Below are positions 37,026-46,065 of a DNA stretch of 64,000 bases, one piece after another. A program made the position numbers and the translations under genes. The notes below the pieces were generated by a model. That model worked only from the letters and a program-made list of their open reading frames with translations, ran no database searches and was not told where the DNA came from. The stretch comes from REDI01 sp038123735 (GTDB taxonomy: Bacteria; Myxococcota_A; UBA796; GCA-2862545): the NCBI GenBank assembly GCA_038123735.1, contig JAYPAP010000001.1, positions 62,001 to 126,000 on the forward strand, read 5' to 3'. Each line of letters begins with the position of its first letter. Position 1 is the stretch's first letter.

Positions 37026-37793
37026 TTGGACGTACAAGCGTATGCAAGGACCGACCTGGGTCCTGTGAGAGACAATAATGAGGATGCCCTGCTGGTGGAC
37101 ACCGAGTCGGGGATCTTCATCGTCGCGGATGGCATGGGGGGGCACCAACACGGGGAGGTCGCGAGTGCGATCGCCGTGGATGTGATTCACCGCGTGATGA
37201 AGGGTGGGATGCAAGACCCGGACGAGACGCGTCTGGTGCGAGACGAGATCCCCCTCGATGATTCCGATGAGATGCGCGAGCGTCTACGGTACGCCATGAA
37301 TCAGGCCTCGGTATCCATTCGGCAGGCGGCGCGTGAGGAATACGTGGGTTCGGACATGGGGACGACCGCCGTCGTCTTGGTGGTCGAGCATGAGCAGGTG
37401 CATGTCGCCCATGTGGGTGATTCACGGGCGTATCTATTTCGGAATGGCAAGATGCAGCGGCTTACGCGGGACCACACGGTGGTGCAGCAGGAAGTCGATG
37501 CGGGTCGCTTGACGCCTGAGCTTGCGAAGCTGGTGCCGCATAAGAACCTTCTCACGCAGTCGGTGGGCTTTCATGGCCCGGTGGAGCCCGACACGTCCAC
37601 GCGGATGATGCTGGAAGGCGACATCTTCGTGCTCTGCACCGACGGCGTGAACGATGTGCTCGATGACTATGTGATGGCCGACATCGCAATTCGAACGCCA
37701 CCGGACCTACTGGCAGACACGCTGGTCGAAGAGTCGATTGCCTCTGGCGCTACCGACAATGTCACCGTGGTCTGTGTGGTGGTGGAGGGCTGA
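37026..37793 (+). CDS. PP2C-family Ser/Thr protein phosphatase
   Basis: The protein is 255 residues, a single cytoplasmic PP2C domain of the bacterial Stp/PrpC type. Metal-binding motifs are complete: RDNNEDA, VADGMGGHQHGE, GTTAVV, VGDSRAYLF, CTDGVNDVL and ATDNVT. It removes phosphate from Ser/Thr and, by position opposite three kinase genes, may oppose them. The TTG start at 37026 is preceded by GGGAGA seven bases upstream. The gene ends three bases before the convergent DUF4340 gene. Confidence 0.94.
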   Translation: MDVQAYARTDLGPVRDNNEDALLVDTESGIFIVADGMGGHQHGEVASAIAVDVIHRVMKGGMQDPDETRLVRDEIPLDDSDEMRERLRYAMNQASVSIRQAAREEYVGSDMGTTAVVLVVEHEQVHVAHVGDSRAYLFRNGKMQRLTRDHTVVQQEVDAGRLTPELAKLVPHKNLLTQSVGFHGPVEPDTSTRMMLEGDIFVLCTDGVNDVLDDYVMADIAIRTPPDLLADTLVEESIASGATDNVTVVCVVVEG

Positions 37794-37795
37794 GC

Positions 37796-38851
37796 TCAGT
37801 CCGAGGACTCTGCTGGAGTCGCGCTCTCGAAGAGTTCTTTGAGTTGGATCGGGAGCTCTTCGGCTTGAGTCGTGGCTAATTTCACGGCGCTGCGCGTGTA
37901 GGATGCGTCGGCATACCAGCCGGAGGCGTCCCCCGTGGCTTGGTAGATCGTGGCGGTATGCGCGGTGCCATCGTCGCCCTCGATGGTGAGGCGAGCAACT
38001 TCATTGGCCCCCTCAGGGATCGCCTCGATGTAGTTCTTCGCTCTCAGAGCGACGATCTTCGGGGCGTGATTCGAAGCCGCGGCATCACGGGTCTCGGCTG
38101 CATCGGTAGGAGCCCAATACGACTTGGCGCGATCGTCAGGATTGCGCTGGTCGAAGGACTTGGTCTGCCCGTTTTGAGTGATGACCAGGCGCTGCACATT
38201 GGGCATCTTGAAGGGGTGCAGGACGCGCTGCATCAGCTTGTCAGTGCTAAGGATGTTGGAAATAACTCTCTTTTTGACGAGAAAGACCTTGTCGTCCCGC
38301 TTGAGGTAGTGGGCGCGGTCGCCATAGGTCGCGGCCCCGACGATGACGACAGCTTGGTCGCCTGCTCGGTCCACGGTAAGAGTGGCAAAGGGCTCGTCAA
38401 ATCCGTATTCTGGACGGATCTCGGTGCCGAGTGCGCGGTCGGCTTGAAACGGGGCGAAGCTCTCCCACAGGGTGTCTGCTGCCTTGTTGCCAAGAAATTG
38501 GACGACTTCCTCTTCGATCACAGGTTCCGGAGGCTGAACATCGGTATCGGCAGCATCGGGCGGATCGGTATCGGCAGGATCGGGAAGGGCTGGCTCCGGG
38601 ATCACCTCTTTTCGCTCGGTGACCGTGACCCATAGGTGCGCTCCACCCTCCGTGCGGCGCTCCAGGGTGATGGATTTATCCGTTCCATCCCAACTAACCT
38701 TGGATAGTTGGTCAGGCTTAGCGACATAGACCGCGACCCCTTCCTCTTGGACTGCGGGTCCTTCTTCGTATTCGAATGCCAGCCAATACGACCCGAGGAG
38801 GGACGCTGCTAAGGCTGAGCCGAGGAGGATGACCTGAAGACGCGTGTTCAT
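37796..38851 (-). CDS. DUF4340 domain protein of a Gld-type ABC cassette
   Basis: The 351-residue protein has one N-terminal membrane helix (about residues 7-25) and a large outside domain. The DUF4340 character shows in a strand pattern around LSKVSWDGTDKSITLERR, the later region DRAHYLKRDDKVFLVKK and VQRLVITQNGQTKSF. An acidic Pro-rich linker (PEPALPDPADTDPPDAADTD part) lies at ~85-115. DUF4340 proteins are regularly encoded beside GldG-type auxiliary proteins. ATG 38851 overlaps the upstream stop (ATGA). It is the last gene of the cassette. Molecular role is unknown. Confidence 0.85.
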   Translation of the reverse strand: MNTRLQVILLGSALAASLLGSYWLAFEYEEGPAVQEEGVAVYVAKPDQLSKVSWDGTDKSITLERRTEGGAHLWVTVTERKEVIPEPALPDPADTDPPDAADTDVQPPEPVIEEEVVQFLGNKAADTLWESFAPFQADRALGTEIRPEYGFDEPFATLTVDRAGDQAVVIVGAATYGDRAHYLKRDDKVFLVKKRVISNILSTDKLMQRVLHPFKMPNVQRLVITQNGQTKSFDQRNPDDRAKSYWAPTDAAETRDAAASNHAPKIVALRAKNYIEAIPEGANEVARLTIEGDDGTAHTATIYQATGDASGWYADASYTRSAVKLATTQAEELPIQLKELFESATPAESSD

Positions 38852-40647
38852 GCGGACCTCCGGCGAATGATGTGCGAGACGATTGGAGCTCCGAGAAGCA
38901 GCAGAGGCACGCCAAAAATGGTGGCCCAGAAGTACCAGCCTTGGCCGCCGGGGCTGTGATTGATCTTCACATCCTCTTCGGAGGTGATCTCTCCAGCGGT
39001 CGCCTCCTCTCCTTCCAGCCAGCGGAGACTATCGCCGACGAAGAGTCGACCTGTCGCGATCCCGGCCTTGAAGGCATTATCAGAAAAGGCCATTTGGTTG
39101 CCCATCACCACGGCCCGCCAGGTGGAGTCGCCACTACCGCCCTCGACCGCATAGCCGATGTTCAGCACCCGACTTTCCTCCTCGGCATCTTGGCGGCCGT
39201 TGCCGTTACTGTCGGCAAAAGCACTTCCGAAGCTCCGCACCAACACAGTCGCCTTGCCTGCACCGCCTTCCACTTCAGTGAAGCTCGCCGAAGCGGGGAG
39301 AACCATGGGCTGCTTGGCTGCGGACAAGGTGGTGACCACGGGGTGGGTGCCATACCGATCGGTGGCGATAAAGTAGGGTGGAGCACCACGGAGGCGAGGC
39401 TTCGGATCCAGCACCATCCCAGGGGTGCGCTGCAGGCCCATCCACTGGAGGAGCGCATCGAGGCCTTCGGAACGCGCGTCAGCCATGACCAGCAGTTGCC
39501 CGCCCTTTTCCATCCAGGTGGTGATGGCCGCGACTTCCTCAGGCATCAGCGGCTGAGTCGGCGAAGCGATGACCAGGAGATCGGCATCTTCGGGAACCGA
39601 GTCTGCCAAGCCATCAGTGATACTCAAGTTATCTAGCTTATAGCTTTGATTCTGAATGTCCTTGCGGATGTTGGAGAGCTTACGCCATCCGTCATCCTTC
39701 TCGCGTTGGCTCGCTTCACCGTGCCCCGTGGTGAAGTACGCCACGCGGGTTCCGCGGGTGGCTTTCAGTAGATTCTTTTGGAAGAGCGAGTCCAGGCGCT
39801 TGAGATCGCGCTTGGCGCGGTCGAGCTCTTCCTTCATCTTAAACTTGGCGGTGCTGGCCTCGCTGCCCTCGGACTCTGCTGCCGCTTCGATGACCACCCA
39901 GCCATTGTCCGTGATCTTGAGGCGCTCCGAGAGCGCGAGGTCGGTGGCGTAATCATGGCTCTGGACGGTGAAGAGGTCGCCGGTGTCTGATGCTTCGAGG
40001 TCGCGGAGATACGCCTCGATCTCATCCTGAACTTCATTGCCGGCGGCGAAGAAGAGATGGACGGTCACTGGACGCGTGAGCTGGCCGATGATGGCGCGGG
40101 TGGACTCACCGGCTTCCGTGGTCTTGAAGTATGAGGTTCGATATTCGGCATCGTCTAGCGCAGTCGCCAGGTAGTTCAGGGGAAAGACGAGGGCGATGGC
40201 CAGCCCGCTCGTGAGACCAGCGATGCTCGCTCGTTGCACCGCGTGCTTTGGGAGTAGTACGGGGTTGGCCGAGACCACCATATCCACGAAGATCATCGGA
40301 GTGGCTCCGACGACGAAAAGGACGGGGGTGAGGGATAAGAAGACCGCCTCCCACCTCACAATGGCTTCGTCGGAAAGACTGAGGGCGGTCATGACCTCGG
40401 TGGTGCTCAGGCCATATGTGAGGACGGCGCTGGAGCCCACCGCCATCAGCAGCGTGGCGATCCGGTGGCCCGGCTGGGTGGCTTCGCTCGCCGCGCTCAT
40501 GGCGCGGATGCGCAGGACAAAAGCACCGGCGATAACCGCAATTCCGAGACCGGATAATCCCCAGCGCATGAAGCCTACGCCAAAGATTTGCTCCCCCGCG
40601 AAGAGGAAGAGGAGCCCGATAAACCATAGTATTCCGGGAGTCGTCAT
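38848..40647 (-). CDS. GldG-like ABC transporter auxiliary membrane protein
   Basis: The 599-residue protein has about four membrane helices in the first ~190 residues, an extracytoplasmic domain of the ABC_transp_aux (GldG) type, and a terminal helix followed by RRRSA. Family features include VTVHLFFAAGNEVQDEI, VAYFTTGHGEA and ADLLVIASPTQPLMPEEVAAI. GldG works with GldA and GldF; in Bacteroidota the trio is tied to gliding and surface protein function, elsewhere its cargo is unknown. ATG 40647 has GGAGG eight bases upstream and overlaps the permease stop; GTG 40653 is less likely because the spacing would be only two bases. Confidence 0.88.
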   Translation of the reverse strand: MTTPGILWFIGLLFLFAGEQIFGVGFMRWGLSGLGIAVIAGAFVLRIRAMSAASEATQPGHRIATLLMAVGSSAVLTYGLSTTEVMTALSLSDEAIVRWEAVFLSLTPVLFVVGATPMIFVDMVVSANPVLLPKHAVQRASIAGLTSGLAIALVFPLNYLATALDDAEYRTSYFKTTEAGESTRAIIGQLTRPVTVHLFFAAGNEVQDEIEAYLRDLEASDTGDLFTVQSHDYATDLALSERLKITDNGWVVIEAAAESEGSEASTAKFKMKEELDRAKRDLKRLDSLFQKNLLKATRGTRVAYFTTGHGEASQREKDDGWRKLSNIRKDIQNQSYKLDNLSITDGLADSVPEDADLLVIASPTQPLMPEEVAAITTWMEKGGQLLVMADARSEGLDALLQWMGLQRTPGMVLDPKPRLRGAPPYFIATDRYGTHPVVTTLSAAKQPMVLPASASFTEVEGGAGKATVLVRSFGSAFADSNGNGRQDAEEESRVLNIGYAVEGGSGDSTWRAVVMGNQMAFSDNAFKAGIATGRLFVGDSLRWLEGEEATAGEITSEEDVKINHSPGGQGWYFWATIFGVPLLLLGAPIVSHIIRRRSA

Positions 40648-41369
40648 TGCCACCGCCTCCGGCCGAGCGCCTGGGTTGCTAGCAGCAGAAAGACCCAGGT
40701 GAAGCTGATATAGTAAAAGACATGGACAAAGGCGAGGTCTCCCTTCTGGAAGGGCTGGAAGTGCTTATCCCAGATGGCAGCGTTGGCTGCGATCTCACCC
40801 ATGGTCCCACCGATCACGGCGGTGCCTGTCCAGAGGAGGACGAAGAAGACCACGAAGCCGCCGCTGATCACCGCAGCGAGGAGCTGGCTCCGCACGAGCG
40901 CACTCGCGAACACGCCCACAGCGGCGACGGAGGAGCCGTACAGGATCATCCCGGCGTATCCAACAAGGATTTGCGCCAGGCTCACCTTACCGTGCACCTG
41001 GATCATCAATGGCATGTGCACGGTGCATAGGGTGAAGAGCAGCACCATGCCCATCACGGCGAGGTACTTGCCAAGGACAATTTTCCAGTCAGCAATTGGG
41101 GAAGTCAGCAATACCAGCTCGGTGCGGGTCTGCTTCTCTTCGGCGATGGCTCGCATCGACATCAGCCAGGCTGCGAATCCCGTGGCGATACCCGCGAGAA
41201 AGAAGAACTGCTCGAGGACCTTGGTCGATAGTTGGGCACCCGCGCCTAGGGCGGAAAAGTTGTACGCAACACCGCAGAGAAAGACCAGGATCGCAATGAT
41301 GATCGGCCCATACCAGCCAGTGATGTAGGCGGTGAGGTCCCGCCTGGCGATGAGTAAGAACTCCATCAT
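40644..41369 (-). CDS. ABC transporter permease (GldF/ABC-2 type)
   Basis: The 241-residue integral membrane protein has six predicted helices, matching single-domain ABC-2 permeases. It starts MMEFLLIARRDLTAYI and has the loop MRAIAEEKQTRTELVLLTSPI, the coupling segment seen in GldF and NosY relatives. It should pair with the ATPase encoded just upstream. Its start overlaps the ATPase stop (ATGA) and its stop overlaps the GldG-like start, so the four genes form one tightly coupled unit. Confidence 0.9.
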   Translation of the reverse strand: MMEFLLIARRDLTAYITGWYGPIIIAILVFLCGVAYNFSALGAGAQLSTKVLEQFFFLAGIATGFAAWLMSMRAIAEEKQTRTELVLLTSPIADWKIVLGKYLAVMGMVLLFTLCTVHMPLMIQVHGKVSLAQILVGYAGMILYGSSVAAVGVFASALVRSQLLAAVISGGFVVFFVLLWTGTAVIGGTMGEIAANAAIWDKHFQPFQKGDLAFVHVFYYISFTWVFLLLATQALGRRRWQ

Positions 41370-42295
41370 TCACCCCGCGTGAGGTTGAGGAAGACATTCT
41401 CCAGGTCGTTCGTAGTATTTTGCTCGACCAGTCTCAGTCCGAATCCAGCGGAGATGAGGTCGGCCAAGAAGGTCTCGTGGACCTCCTGGTCAAGCTTGAG
41501 CGCCACCTCGACACAGCCGCTAGGTTCAGCCGCCCTCGTGGCAAATTCCTTGACGGCACTCTGTTCGCTCAGCCATGCGTTCAGCGCTTCCGCATCGCCG
41601 CGAACGGTGACCAAGAGCGCTGTGGTCTCAGACTCGACCACCAGCTCGTGAGGGGCGGCGGCGTGGAGCAGCTGACCGTCTTTGAGAAGGAGGACCCGGT
41701 CGCAGGTCCGGCTGATCTCGGAGAGGATGTGGCTGGAGAGCAGCACCGCACGGTTTTCAGCAAGGCTTCGGATCACGCTACGTAATTCAGCGATCTGTTT
41801 CGGGTCGAGTCCCGAGATGGGCTCGTCTAGGATCACGAGGTCCGGGTCGTGGATCACCGCCATCGCGATCCCGACGCGCTTTTTGTATCCGTGTGACAAG
41901 GTGCCGATGACCTGCTTTGCCCTGTCGGTAAGCCCCGTATCGCGTAAGACCGCTGGAAGCTTGGCGCGGGCATCGGCGGCGGACATGCCCTTGAGGGTGG
42001 CGCAATAGACCAGAAATTCATCGACTTTCATGTCGCGGTAGAGTGGTGGCTCTTCAGGAAGAAAGCCAATCTTAGCCTTCAGAACATCGGCATCTTCGGT
42101 CACATCCTGCCCATGCAAAGTGACCGAGCCCTCGCTCGGGGACAAGATCCCGGCCAGGATCTTGAGCGTGGTGCTCTTTCCGGCTCCGTTGAGGCCGAGA
42201 AGACCGATGATTTCACCGGATTCAACTTCGAAGGAGACATCCTTCAAAGCTGCAAATCCGCCGTAATAGCGGGTCAAGTTGCGGACTTGGATCAT
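41366..42295 (-). CDS. ABC transporter ATP-binding protein (GldA-like)
   Basis: The 309-residue nucleotide-binding subunit has Walker A GLNGAGKST, an ABC signature LSHGYKKRVGIA, Walker B LVILDEPISGLDP and the H-loop LLSSHIL. The C-terminal ~90 residues form the extra domain common in ABC-2 exporters. ATG 42295 has GGAGG nine bases upstream. It is the first gene of the cassette and has a plausible sigma-70 promoter in the 113-base gap upstream. It powers the permease encoded next; the transported substrate is not evident. Confidence 0.93.
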   Translation of the reverse strand: MIQVRNLTRYYGGFAALKDVSFEVESGEIIGLLGLNGAGKSTTLKILAGILSPSEGSVTLHGQDVTEDADVLKAKIGFLPEEPPLYRDMKVDEFLVYCATLKGMSAADARAKLPAVLRDTGLTDRAKQVIGTLSHGYKKRVGIAMAVIHDPDLVILDEPISGLDPKQIAELRSVIRSLAENRAVLLSSHILSEISRTCDRVLLLKDGQLLHAAAPHELVVESETTALLVTVRGDAEALNAWLSEQSAVKEFATRAAEPSGCVEVALKLDQEVHETFLADLISAGFGLRLVEQNTTNDLENVFLNLTRGE

Positions 42296-42323
42296 GCGCT
42301 GGTTCCTCCGCGATGCGTCGGGC

Positions 42324-42351
42324 ACTTTAGGGACGTACAACCGACCGTCAA
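42324..42351 (-). promoter_or_regulatory. Putative sigma-70 promoter of the ABC cassette
   Basis: On the minus strand a -35 TTGACG (42351-42346) and a -10 TAAAGT (42329-42324) are separated by 16 bases, upstream of the GldA-like start at 42295. It gives the cassette its own promoter, separate from the peptidase gene that ends at 42409. Confidence 0.5.
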
Positions 42352-42408
42352 GCACATTTGGCGGGGCCGGCGGGCGTGGTGGAGGCTAAGAACAGCTCCT
42401 GCTGGCAA

Positions 42409-43557
42409 CTAAGGCGCTTCCACACCGAGGATTGGGGCAGGGAGGCGTCCTTGTTCGGCGGCCTGCTCCGAAGGCAATTCCGGGAACCGAATGAGAGCTT
42501 TGAGGCTCTTGACCGTCCGCTCGATGTGTTTGCGGGATCGACGCGGTTGTGGCGGGTTGTAGGCTTGGAAGTTCGCTGTCCATGTCTTGGGCTTGAGTGG
42601 GTTGGCTCCGCTGCGCGTCACCTCGATCAGAAAGGCTCGGGTTCCATAGGTACCGTAGAGGTGGTCTATCTCGGAGCCGTGAGCCCGAAAGAAGAAGCCC
42701 CATCGCCCGAGCTGGCGCGTCCGATAGGCGCGGGTGCCCCACGCATGCTCCATCGCTCGTCCCAGTTGCCAGAACTCCGTGCGATCGGGCTTGGGCAGGC
42801 GGGCAAAGCGCCCGGACCACGGCGTGTAGAAGAATCCTCCAAAGCTATGGAGGCTCGCTGCGCGACTATAGCCCTGCGCCTTGGCGAGTCGGTCCAAGGC
42901 GCGGGTCTCCGGCTGACTGAGAGCAGCCGGGCTGGTTCCGTAGTAGGCGGGTAGGATCTTTCGCCAAAACGCGCGTGGCTCTCGGTTGACCCCCCAGTCG
43001 CGATTCAGGTCCACCCCGCGGGCATTACCACGCCGGTACCGAAAGGTATCGGCTGCGATATCGCCCTCGACCTTGGCGCGACCGTCGGGATTGGCGAGCA
43101 GGACGATCGAGACTTGAACACCGGTGGGGAGTGGATGCTCAGCGAGGTCGGTGAGGAGGTCCGCGGCCACTTCGGTGCCGACCCACTCCAGGGCGTGGAG
43201 TCCGGCGATGATCAGGACTTTGCGCTTGGGTGTTTCCCCGGGGTTTTTCAGATGGAAAGCCCAGATCGGACGCCCATCGTAGGAAGTGCCGATCCGTTCC
43301 GGCGATACGCGGCCGGGGCGGGTCTGGACCGCCAGGGCGGCCTCGTGGAACAGGCGCTCAGCAAAACGATATCCGGGACGCACCCGATGCTGCGCGCTCT
43401 CGGAAGTGGGGGCTTGCTCTAGGGGGCGGGTCGACGGTCGGCGTCCGTCTTTGGTCCGGTCGGCGATGGTCTCCGCAGCTGCCGGACGCTCGGCCCACTC
43501 CAGGAAGGCGTCGTGGTCTGAAGCCATCGAAAGCCAGGTGAGCAGCAAAAGAATCAT
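42409..43557 (-). CDS. M14-family zinc carboxypeptidase, exported
   Basis: The 382-residue protein has a short N-terminal hydrophobic stretch (MILLLLTWLSMA) that could be a signal. The M14 domain covers ~75-330. Zinc ligands fit: His121 and Glu124 in GLHALEW, His237 in SLHSFGG; substrate Arg in VDLNRDWG; general base Glu312 in FLIEVT. The active site is thus complete, unlike the DUF2817 protein at 62358. It may cleave C-terminal residues from peptides or peptidoglycan. It starts nine bases after an ATP-grasp ligase gene ends on the same strand, which suggests one transcript and linked peptide chemistry. Confidence 0.88.
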   Translation of the reverse strand: MILLLLTWLSMASDHDAFLEWAERPAAAETIADRTKDGRRPSTRPLEQAPTSESAQHRVRPGYRFAERLFHEAALAVQTRPGRVSPERIGTSYDGRPIWAFHLKNPGETPKRKVLIIAGLHALEWVGTEVAADLLTDLAEHPLPTGVQVSIVLLANPDGRAKVEGDIAADTFRYRRGNARGVDLNRDWGVNREPRAFWRKILPAYYGTSPAALSQPETRALDRLAKAQGYSRAASLHSFGGFFYTPWSGRFARLPKPDRTEFWQLGRAMEHAWGTRAYRTRQLGRWGFFFRAHGSEIDHLYGTYGTRAFLIEVTRSGANPLKPKTWTANFQAYNPPQPRRSRKHIERTVKSLKALIRFPELPSEQAAEQGRLPAPILGVEAP

Positions 43558-43566
43558 AGATTGCGC

Positions 43567-44784
43567 TCAGTCGGCATAGAGCTGGATGGAAGTGGCCGCC
43601 TCCTTGGCAAGATCAAGACACAGCCCAGCATCGGGGTGTCGCACCACCAGATAGCCATCGGAGAGGAGAGTCTGTTTCCAGTCTCGGGTAGGCATCCCAG
43701 GTCGTAATATTTCATCGATAGAGACGAATTGCCCATAATTATGGAGGAACCGATCGAGTCCCTCGATGCGTCTCACGGTTCCACTCCCCACGGCGCGCTT
43801 GAAGATAATCGCGGTACAATACCGTTTTTTGTGGACAGTATCGACATGCCCATGCACGACGGCACGGGCCCACTCGACGAAGAGGTCACGGTCGGCGCCG
43901 ATATTCATCTGGTCGACGAGACGAGCGCCTCCAGGCCGGCAGCCGATCTCCCCGAACACGACCTCGCCATTCGCCTTTTTGTACCACTCCATGTGCGTAA
44001 ACCCGCTGCCCATGCGCAAGGCCTTGAGCACCCGCCGCCCGAGGTGGACACCGGAGTGCAGCCTGGGATGCTCTACATTCCGATAGGTCAGAATAATTGG
44101 GCTGATCCATCGATTGGTCCGCGCGATCAAGGGGCGGGGAATGTACTGGGCCACATTCTCGTAGGCCGGTGTGCCGCCTACGCAGATGGTGTCGTAAGTG
44201 AATTCCTCGCCTTCGACGAACTCTTCGCATGAGGCCTCACGTACGTGGCCCATCTTGGCCAGGGCATGCTCGAGCTCTTTGGGCGAGTTGACGCGGTACG
44301 TGTCGGCGCTGCCGGCACCAGCGATCGGCTTGAGGATGAGGGGGTAGCCGATACGGTCTGCGGCTTTTTTGGCCTCCGATGCGGTTCTGACCCGCACACT
44401 GTGTGGTACGCGCAGGCCCGCGGACTTGATCCGTTCCTTCATCAGCTGTTTGTCGCGGAAGCCGAGGACCGTGTCGTACGACATACCGGGGACACCCATG
44501 AGTTCTCGCAGGCGGGCGGCGGTGAGTACGAGGGGCTCCCAGGTCGCCTCCACCCGGTCAGGCCGGCGGCCGCCGAGCCAGTCCATGACCCGACGACACA
44601 CGTCCGCCTCGTCCATCAAGCGAGGCACGTGCAGATAGCCGGTGACGGATCGGCGAACTTTCTCGGGTAGAGCAGCGGCAGGTCGGTCCCCGACCGCCCA
44701 AACTCGAGCACCTACGGCTTGCAGACCACGCACAAAGTCCTGCATTTCGGAGGGAAACACTGGGTTCAAAAAGACGACGTCCAT
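43567..44784 (-). CDS. ATP-grasp ligase, paralogue A
   Basis: The 405-residue protein has a Rossmann-like N-terminal domain (VVFLNPVFP) followed by an ATP-grasp fold. Family features are the FRDKQLMKERIKSAG entry segment, the ATP lysine in GYPLILKPIAGAGS, the EEFVEGEEFTYDTI strand, and the metal-binding HMEWY/VVFGEIGCRPGG block. Such enzymes form an acyl phosphate and join it to an amine, often making a peptide bond. It is a paralogue of the divergent protein at 44874 (shared FRDK, PLILKP, HxEW, GEIxxRPxGA motifs). The start MDVVF 44784 follows GGGGTGAG. The M14 peptidase gene follows in the same direction. Confidence 0.85.
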   Translation of the reverse strand: MDVVFLNPVFPSEMQDFVRGLQAVGARVWAVGDRPAAALPEKVRRSVTGYLHVPRLMDEADVCRRVMDWLGGRRPDRVEATWEPLVLTAARLRELMGVPGMSYDTVLGFRDKQLMKERIKSAGLRVPHSVRVRTASEAKKAADRIGYPLILKPIAGAGSADTYRVNSPKELEHALAKMGHVREASCEEFVEGEEFTYDTICVGGTPAYENVAQYIPRPLIARTNRWISPIILTYRNVEHPRLHSGVHLGRRVLKALRMGSGFTHMEWYKKANGEVVFGEIGCRPGGARLVDQMNIGADRDLFVEWARAVVHGHVDTVHKKRYCTAIIFKRAVGSGTVRRIEGLDRFLHNYGQFVSIDEILRPGMPTRDWKQTLLSDGYLVVRHPDAGLCLDLAKEAATSIQLYAD

Positions 44785-44873
44785 ACTCACCCCGCGCGCG
44801 ATGGTGGAGGTGACACCGATAAGTGACTTGAATCCGGTAGGCGACCTGTGGCAGGAAGGATCCGGAGGTTCGG

Positions 44874-46061
44874 ATGAACACCATCGTGTTCGTAGCACCC
44901 TTCTTGATGCCGACCACCCGCGAGATGATCCGGGCGCTAGCTCGGGTTCCCCAGACTCGCGTGGTCGCCGTGCTCCAGACGGGAACCGAAGCGGAAGCGG
45001 GCGTGCCGGTGGTGCTCTGTCCCGCGGTGCTGGACCAGGAGCATCTGAGTCGCACCCTTGATGCAGTCATCCGGCGGATTGGCCGTCCAACACGGTTGAT
45101 CGGCATCTTGGAGTCGCTTCAGGAACATCTGGCCTACCAGCGTGAACGCCTCGGACTGCCGGGCATGCGCTCAGGGGTCGTGGCGAACTTTCGGGATAAG
45201 GACAGGATGAAATCCGTTCTTCGGGAGGCAGGGGTGCCCGTTGCGGCGAGTATTCGCGTCAGCGCGCGAACCTCGGCTGCGGAGATTGCCCAGACGGTTG
45301 GTTTTCCTCTCATCTTGAAGCCATTGGACGGTGCGGGGGCGGTGGCGACCAAGCGGATCCAGACCATGCTGGACCTGCAGGAGGCCTTGAAGACCATGGG
45401 GCGGCCGTTGATCGCTGAGACGTTCTTATCCGGGGCAGAGCACTCGTTTGAGGTCTTCGTACGCGACGGTCAGCCGGTCTTTGGGAGCCCGACGCGCTAC
45501 CTGCCATCGGCCCTAGAAGTCGCAGATAATCCTCATTTACAGTGGGTGGTGCACCTGCCACGTAATGAAGATGCTTTTCAAGAGCCGTATCAAGTCATCA
45601 AGCGGGCGGTCGTTGCGTTGGGAATGCAGAGCGGCCTCGCGCACGTGGAGTGGTTTCGAATGCCGGATGGCCGAGTATGTATTGGCGAAATTGCGGCCCG
45701 ACCGCCAGGCGCTCACTTCATGGAGCTCCATGGCTATGCCTATGCGACGAATTGGTTTGATGCCTGGGCGAACCTCGTCGTTCGAGATGTCTTCATCGGG
45801 CCGTGGGAGCGGCGGTGGTCGGTAGCTGGGGTGTACCTGCGCGGGGCCGGCAACGGGCGTGTTGTGGCGGTCGAGGGATTGGATCGCGCGCAGGCCACGA
45901 TGGGGGTCCATGTCGTGAAGGCGCAGCTACCGAAAGTGGGTCAGCCACGAAAGTCCGGGTACGAAGGTGAGGGCTTCGTGGTGATCCGCCATCGAGACGA
46001 TGAGGTGGTGCGCCGCGCTGCGCTTTCGCTGATTCAGACGGTGCGCGTTCGCTATGCGTAG
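44874..46061 (+). CDS. ATP-grasp ligase, paralogue B
   Basis: The 395-residue protein is homologous throughout to the divergently encoded ATP-grasp protein. Corresponding motifs are FRDKDRMKSVLREAG, GFPLILKPLDGAGA, AETFLSGAEHSFEVF, HVEWF and CIGEIAARPPGAH, ending EGFVVIRHRD. GGAGGTTCGG before ATG 44874 is a strong ribosome binding site. The two genes share an 89-base promoter region head to head, as expected of an inverted duplication. Substrate unknown: peptide or amino-acid ligation is inferred from the fold. The XPB-like helicase gene starts four bases later. Confidence 0.87.
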   Translation: MNTIVFVAPFLMPTTREMIRALARVPQTRVVAVLQTGTEAEAGVPVVLCPAVLDQEHLSRTLDAVIRRIGRPTRLIGILESLQEHLAYQRERLGLPGMRSGVVANFRDKDRMKSVLREAGVPVAASIRVSARTSAAEIAQTVGFPLILKPLDGAGAVATKRIQTMLDLQEALKTMGRPLIAETFLSGAEHSFEVFVRDGQPVFGSPTRYLPSALEVADNPHLQWVVHLPRNEDAFQEPYQVIKRAVVALGMQSGLAHVEWFRMPDGRVCIGEIAARPPGAHFMELHGYAYATNWFDAWANLVVRDVFIGPWERRWSVAGVYLRGAGNGRVVAVEGLDRAQATMGVHVVKAQLPKVGQPRKSGYEGEGFVVIRHRDDEVVRRAALSLIQTVRVRYA

Positions 46062-46065
46062 CTAA

